From JBOHPP01 sp050731755 (lineage in GTDB: Bacteria > Methylomirabilota > Methylomirabilia > Rokubacteriales > CSP1-6): a stretch of DNA of 9,473 nucleotides. Where the stretch lies: NCBI GenBank assembly GCA_050731755.1, contig JBOHPP010000096.1:1-9473 (forward strand). Direction: 5' to 3'. Positions 6,639 to 9,473 of the stretch are shown piece after piece (position 1 is the first letter of the stretch; the number at the start of each line of letters is the position of its first letter). The translations under genes were made by a program, and so were the position numbers. A model generated the notes under the pieces. That model worked only from the letters and a program-made list of their open reading frames with translations. It was not told the origin of the DNA and searched no databases.

Positions 6639-7066
6639 CAGCGGGCCTCCCGAGCCTCGAGCGGCTCCGGCCGCTGGGCTTGGTGGGGATGGGCCGCGCC
6701 GCGATAGACCTTGAGTTTCTTGGCCATGGCGCGCCCCAGCCGGTTCTTGGGCAGCATGCCTTGCACCGCCCACTCAATGACCCGCTCCGGGTGGGTCTTG
6801 AGCATGGTCCCCGCGCTCACTTCCCGGAGGTTGCCGATATAGCCGGTGTGCCAGCGGTAGACCTTGTCGCGCAGCTTTCGCCCGGTCAGATGTACCTTCT
6901 CCGCGTTCACGACGACGACGTGATCGCCGACATCGAGGTGAGGGACAAAGCTGGGCTTGTGCTTGCCCCGGAGAATCGTCGCCACCCGGGTGGCCAGGCG
7001 CCCGAGTACCTGACCTTCCGCGTCGACGACGAACCACTTCCGTTCGATCTCATGCTCCCTCGGCAT
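6638..7066 (-). CDS. rplM: 50S ribosomal protein L13
   Basis: L13 is an early-assembly protein of the 50S subunit. The 142-residue product shows RKWFVVDAEGQVLGRLAT (9-26), LRGKHKPSFVPHLDVGD (32-48), VVVVNAEKVHLTGRK (50-64), YRWHTGYIGNL (70-80), the signature GMLPKNRLGRAM (103-114) and a KVYRGAAHPHQAQRPEPL tail (119-136). The N-terminus is some residues shorter than in L13 homologues that begin with a KTY-type extension. The start is firm: an in-frame TAG lies 15 bases upstream of the ATG, and AAGGGGA sits four bases before it. It is the first gene after the promoter in the nth-rplM gap, so it probably heads the ribosomal-protein/arginine operon. Confidence 0.98.
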   Translation of the reverse strand: MPREHEIERKWFVVDAEGQVLGRLATRVATILRGKHKPSFVPHLDVGDHVVVVNAEKVHLTGRKLRDKVYRWHTGYIGNLREVSAGTMLKTHPERVIEWAVQGMLPKNRLGRAMAKKLKVYRGAAHPHQAQRPEPLEAREAR

Positions 7067-7125
7067 CGCTTCCCCTTGCTATCTGGAACTTCGGCTAAGT
7101 GGGCCTGAAAGCGGCAAAATTGCAA
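7067..7125 (-). promoter_or_regulatory. Predicted 5' leader of rplM with possible pairing at the ribosome site
   Basis: If transcription starts about seven bases after the -10 box, the leader is about 59 bases. CGCTTTC (7107-7113) can pair with GGAAGCG (7067-7073), which directly precedes the ATG and overlaps the AAGGGGA ribosome site: seven pairs, one of them G-U, enclosing 33 bases. This could hide the ribosome site and serve L13 autocontrol, as known for L13 leaders in other phyla, but a 7-bp match can arise by chance in GC-rich DNA. I recognise no published L13 leader consensus here. Confidence 0.3.
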
Positions 7126-7131
7126 CGTCCT

Positions 7132-7160
7132 AATGTACGGGAAAACCCCAGACCTGTCAA
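7132..7160 (-). promoter_or_regulatory. Sigma70-type promoter upstream of rplM
   Basis: On the minus strand the -35 box is TTGACA (7155-7160, a perfect consensus), the spacer is exactly 17 bases (7138-7154), and the -10 box is TACATT (7132-7137, four of six bases matching TATAAT, including the key A at position 2 and T at position 6). The region is visibly AT-richer than its surroundings. The predicted start is near 7125. It lies after the nth stop and before rplM, the only sizeable gap in the window apart from the one before rpsB, and fits a growth-linked promoter for the rplM operon. Confidence 0.75.
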
Positions 7161-7189
7161 CGCGACGGCACGGAATTTCGCGCGAGCCG

Positions 7190-7882
7190 TCAGCGCCGCC
7201 GGCGTGCGGGAGGTGCGTTCGTCGTCTTAGCGGGCCACGGGCACAGCGACCGCACGGGGCAGACGGGGCAGCGGGGGGCGCGGGCCGTACACGTGCGGCG
7301 CCCGTGGGCCTGAATTAGGTGGCAGGTGCGCGTCCACTTGGCCCGGGGCAGGACCTCGATCAGCTCGTCGTGGATCTCGTCGGGGTCGTCGGCCTGGACG
7401 AGGTGCAGACGTTGTGAGACGCGCAGGACGTGGGTGTCGACGGCAATCGCCGGCCGGCCAAAGGCGTTGCCGAGGACGACGTTGGCGGTCTTGAGGCCCA
7501 CGCCGGGCAGGGCCAGCAGCGCCTCACGCGTCCCCGGAACCTCGCCCTGGTGCCGCTCCTCCAGCGCGCGCGCCATACCGATGACGGACCTGGTCTTGGC
7601 GCGGAAAAACCCTGTCGAGCGGATCTCGTGCTCGAGCGTGGCCGGGTCGGCTTTCGCATAGTCTGCCGCGCGGCGGTACTTCCCGAAGAGCGAACGGGTG
7701 ACGATGTTGACCCGCTCATCGGTGCATTGGGCGGACAGTATGGTGGCCACCAGCAGCTCCAGCGGCGTCGTGAACTCGAGCGCGATCTTGGCGTCGGGAT
7801 ACGCCCGCTCGAGAGCCGCGATGATCTTGCGGGCCCGGGCCCGGCGGGCGTCCGGGGTCTCGCGCGGGCCGACCCGCCTCAC
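7190..7882 (-). CDS. nth: Endonuclease III (DNA glycosylase / AP lyase)
   Basis: Endonuclease III removes oxidised pyrimidines and cleaves the resulting abasic site in base excision repair. With the GTG start the protein has 230 residues. It shows ELLVATILSAQCTDERVN (42-59), the helix-hairpin-helix LPGVGLKTANVVLGNAFG (125-142) with the catalytic Lys131, VDTHV (148-152) with the catalytic Asp149, and a complete C-terminal [4Fe-4S] motif, C-X6-C-X2-C-X5-C at Cys198, 205, 208 and 214. The order and spacing match E. coli Nth (Lys120, Asp138) and separate it from MutY. A short Arg-rich tail follows the cluster. The GTG overlaps the stop of the HIT gene by four bases (GTGA), with GGAG nine bases upstream. 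Upstream in-frame sequence belongs to the HIT reading region and is not glycosylase-like. No terminator is visible after the stop. Confidence 0.96.
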   Translation of the reverse strand: MRRVGPRETPDARRARARKIIAALERAYPDAKIALEFTTPLELLVATILSAQCTDERVNIVTRSLFGKYRRAADYAKADPATLEHEIRSTGFFRAKTRSVIGMARALEERHQGEVPGTREALLALPGVGLKTANVVLGNAFGRPAIAVDTHVLRVSQRLHLVQADDPDEIHDELIEVLPRAKWTRTCHLIQAHGRRTCTARAPRCPVCPVRSLCPWPAKTTNAPPARRRR

Positions 7883-8298
7883 CGCAGACCGCTCCGAATC
7901 CGTTGGATGCGCTCGCTCAGCTCGTCGGGACTCAGAGGTCGGGGCGCGTGCTCCACCAGCCAGACCGGGCCGCGTGGCGCCGGATCGCCGGGCAGTCGGG
8001 GCACCACATGCCAGTGGATGTGAGGGATCTGGTTGCCGAGGAGCTCGTAGTTGATCTTCAGTGCGCTGAAGGAGGCGGCGAGAACCTGGGCCACGCCGCT
8101 CACCTCCTCGATCAGCTCGGCCCGCTCCTCCCGGGTGAGGTCGAAGAGCTCGGTCGCGTGGCGCTTGAGCCCGAGCAGCGTCCAGCCGGGGAAGAACTGG
8201 TCCTCGTGCAGGTACGCGAGGGAGTGGCCGAGCTCGGCGATCCGGTGGTCCGCGCGCGGCCATCGCCCCGCGCAGGCCGGGCAATCGTCCGCCGTCAC
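7879..8298 (-). CDS. HIT-family (histidine triad) nucleotide-binding protein
   Basis: This small protein of 139 residues carries the histidine triad HIHWHVV (93-99), the nucleophile motif of hydrolases and transferases that act on nucleotidyl phosphate bonds such as AMP conjugates or dinucleoside polyphosphates. A preceding GNQIP (88-92) and the N-terminal GWTLLGLKRH (38-47) fit the HIT fold. A Cys-Pro-Ala-Cys pair at 6-9 may bind zinc, as seen in some HIT proteins. The start is a GTG overlapping the aminotransferase stop by four bases (GTGA); the ribosome site is weak. The stop overlaps nth in the same way. The real substrate cannot be told from sequence. The nearby repair and aminotransferase genes do not define it. 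Confidence 0.9.
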   Translation of the reverse strand: MTADDCPACAGRWPRADHRIAELGHSLAYLHEDQFFPGWTLLGLKRHATELFDLTREERAELIEEVSGVAQVLAASFSALKINYELLGNQIPHIHWHVVPRLPGDPAPRGPVWLVEHAPRPLSPDELSERIQRIRSGLR

Positions 8299-9452
8299 CG
8301 CCGGGCGCTCAGAAAACGACCGAGCCGGCGGAGGCCCTCCTGGATGCGGTCGAGGGACGCGGCGTAAGAGAAACGCAGGTATCCCTCGGCGTTGGCCCCG
8401 AACGCCGCCCCCGGCGTGACGGCGACATGGCTGGCCTCGAGGATCTCGAAGGCGAACCGCGTGGAGTCGCTCGTGTACCGGCGGGCGTTGGCCAGGACGT
8501 AAAAGGCCCCGGTCGGCTCGCAGCCGACGCCCAGCCCGGCCGCCCGCAAGCCGGTGATCATCGCTCGCCGCCGCTCGTCGAAGATGCCGCGGAACCGGCG
8601 AGCGTCCTCCCCGGCCTCCCGCAGCGCGGCCACGCCGGCCCACTGCACGAACTCGTTGGTGGAGATGAAGAAGTTGCCGAAGACCTTCTGCAGCGAGCGG
8701 GCGTGGGCCGCCGGCGCGATCACGTAGCCGAGCCGCCACCCGGTCATGGCGTAGGCCTTCGAGAAGCCGTTGAGGACGAAGGCCCGATCGGTGAACTCGA
8801 GGATCGAGCGGTCCCGGCCCTCGTAGGACAGGCCGTGGTAAATCTCGTCGGAGACGACCATCACGTCGCGCTGCTGAGTCAGCGCCCCGATGGCGGCCAA
8901 GCGCTCGGGGGCCAGAACCGTCCCGGTGGGATTGGCCGGCGAGTTGACGACGATCGCCTTCGTCCGGGGTGATAGCCGGGCCGCGATGGCCTCCGGCCGG
9001 TACTGGAAGCCGTCCTCCTCCCTGGCGTCGACGGAGACGGGGACCCCCTCCGCGTATCGGATGAAGTTCGGGTAGCAGGCGTAGTACGGGTCGGCGAGCA
9101 CGACCTCGTCACCAGGATCGAGCAGGTGGCCGAAGAGCAGCAGCATCGCCGGCGAGGTACCGGGAGTGACCAGAATCTGCTCCGGCGACACTTCCACCCC
9201 GTACGTGCGCACGTAGTGCTCGGCGATCGCCTCCCGCAGCGGGAGGATGCCCAGGCTGGCCGTATAGCGGGTGCGTCCGTCCTTGATGGCCTTCTCGACG
9301 GCCTCCACGATCACCGGCGGCGTGTCGAAGTCGGGCTCGCCGAACTCCAGGTGCACCACGTCGGCCCCGGCGCGCTCGAGCGCCTGGGCCCGCTCGAACA
9401 CCTCGACGGCCAGGAACGGCTCGATCTCGCGGGTTCGCCGGGCGGGGTTCAC
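8295..9452 (-). CDS. PLP-dependent class I/II aminotransferase
   Basis: This is a fold-type I aminotransferase of the aspartate/aromatic/alanine (AspC-like) group that exchanges amino groups between amino acids and 2-oxo acids. The 385-residue protein shows EFGEPDFDTPP (36-46), a GTSPAM phosphate-binding stretch (98-103), DPYYACYPNF (121-130), NPTG (174-177, cofactor Asn), SDEIYH (201-206, Asp202 and Tyr205 touch the pyridine ring), the Schiff-base Lys232 in SKAYAMTGWRLG (231-242), and YLRFSYA (358-364) with the carboxylate-binding Arg360. The start is a GTG. The frame is open upstream to the window edge, but the family N-terminus (REIEPFLAVEV) begins right after it, so little can be missing. 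The substrate is unknown; aspartate, alanine or branched-chain amino acids are all possible. It is not ArgD, which is a class III enzyme. Confidence 0.93.
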   Translation of the reverse strand: MNPARRTREIEPFLAVEVFERAQALERAGADVVHLEFGEPDFDTPPVIVEAVEKAIKDGRTRYTASLGILPLREAIAEHYVRTYGVEVSPEQILVTPGTSPAMLLLFGHLLDPGDEVVLADPYYACYPNFIRYAEGVPVSVDAREEDGFQYRPEAIAARLSPRTKAIVVNSPANPTGTVLAPERLAAIGALTQQRDVMVVSDEIYHGLSYEGRDRSILEFTDRAFVLNGFSKAYAMTGWRLGYVIAPAAHARSLQKVFGNFFISTNEFVQWAGVAALREAGEDARRFRGIFDERRRAMITGLRAAGLGVGCEPTGAFYVLANARRYTSDSTRFAFEILEASHVAVTPGAAFGANAEGYLRFSYAASLDRIQEGLRRLGRFLSARR

Positions 9453-9473
9453 TGAGCGTCGCCCAGGTCCGCG
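9449..9473 (-). CDS. Possible C-terminal end of an upstream gene (cut by window edge)
   Basis: On the minus strand a frame open from the window edge reads ADLGDAQ and stops at a TGA (9449-9451) that overlaps the GTG start of the aminotransferase as GTGA. The two genes just downstream begin with the same GTGA overlap, so an upstream member of the same unit ending here is plausible. Seven codons are too few to identify anything. Confidence 0.25.

Noticed and set aside
7138..7150. Inverted repeat GGG-AAAA-CCC in the rplM promoter spacer as an operator
   Set aside because: Three-base arms are too short to separate from chance, and no second copy exists.
7430..8023. Plus-strand open frame of 197 codons opposite nth and the HIT gene
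   Set aside because: Antisense shadow: it crosses the boundary of two real genes and has atypical composition.
8295..9452. Aminotransferase as the missing arginine gene argD
   Set aside because: ArgD belongs to class III; the motifs here (NPTG, SKAYAMTGWRLG) are those of class I/II, and the gene lies outside the arg pair and upstream of a separate promoter.
1..9473. Mobile element, CRISPR array, toxin-antitoxin or other defence system
   Set aside because: No direct repeats, terminal inverted repeats, transposase or integrase motifs, or spacer patterns are visible; almost every base belongs to a housekeeping gene.

Overview
This is a GC-rich window (I estimate about two thirds G+C by eye) from a bacterial chromosome. 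Every gene I can support lies on the minus strand, so transcription runs from the right edge to the left. The window holds a dense set of core housekeeping genes: 12 complete genes, one truncated gene (cdsA, left edge) and a hint of another at the right edge. The order rplM-rpsI-argC-argJ-rpsB-tsf-pyrH-frr-uppS-cdsA, the GC content and the many GTG starts suggest a deep-branching environmental lineage such as Rokubacteria/Methylomirabilota (NC10). That placement is inference from general knowledge, not a database match.

Right part (9473 to 7190): a class I/II PLP-dependent aminotransferase, a small HIT-family protein and endonuclease III (nth). They are joined by two GTGA stop/start overlaps and look like one translationally coupled unit. 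A further GTGA at the aminotransferase start suggests that an upstream gene ends there.

Middle part (7189 to 3842): a 123-base gap holds a good sigma70-type promoter (TTGACA, 17-base spacer, TACATT) and a short leader. It drives rplM-rpsI (ribosomal proteins L13 and S9), followed with almost no spacing by argC and argJ of arginine biosynthesis. ArgJ with its conserved Ala-Thr cleavage motif implies the acetyl-recycling pathway. An 88-base gap containing a perfect 9-bp hairpin then precedes rpsB.

Left part (3841 to 1): rpsB-tsf-pyrH-frr-uppS-cdsA, the widely conserved cluster linking translation (S2, EF-Ts, ribosome recycling factor), UMP phosphorylation, the undecaprenyl lipid carrier for the cell wall, and CDP-diacylglycerol for phospholipids. 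From rplM onward the window may be one long growth-linked operon, with optional control points in front of rplM and rpsB.

All complete genes have intact catalytic motifs and near-normal lengths. I see no mobile element, CRISPR array, tRNA, rRNA or sign of recent transfer. I found no convincing undescribed system. The points most worth a second look are the arginine genes inside the ribosomal-protein run, the hairpin before rpsB, the rplM promoter and leader, and the frequent near-zero or overlapping gene junctions with GTG starts.
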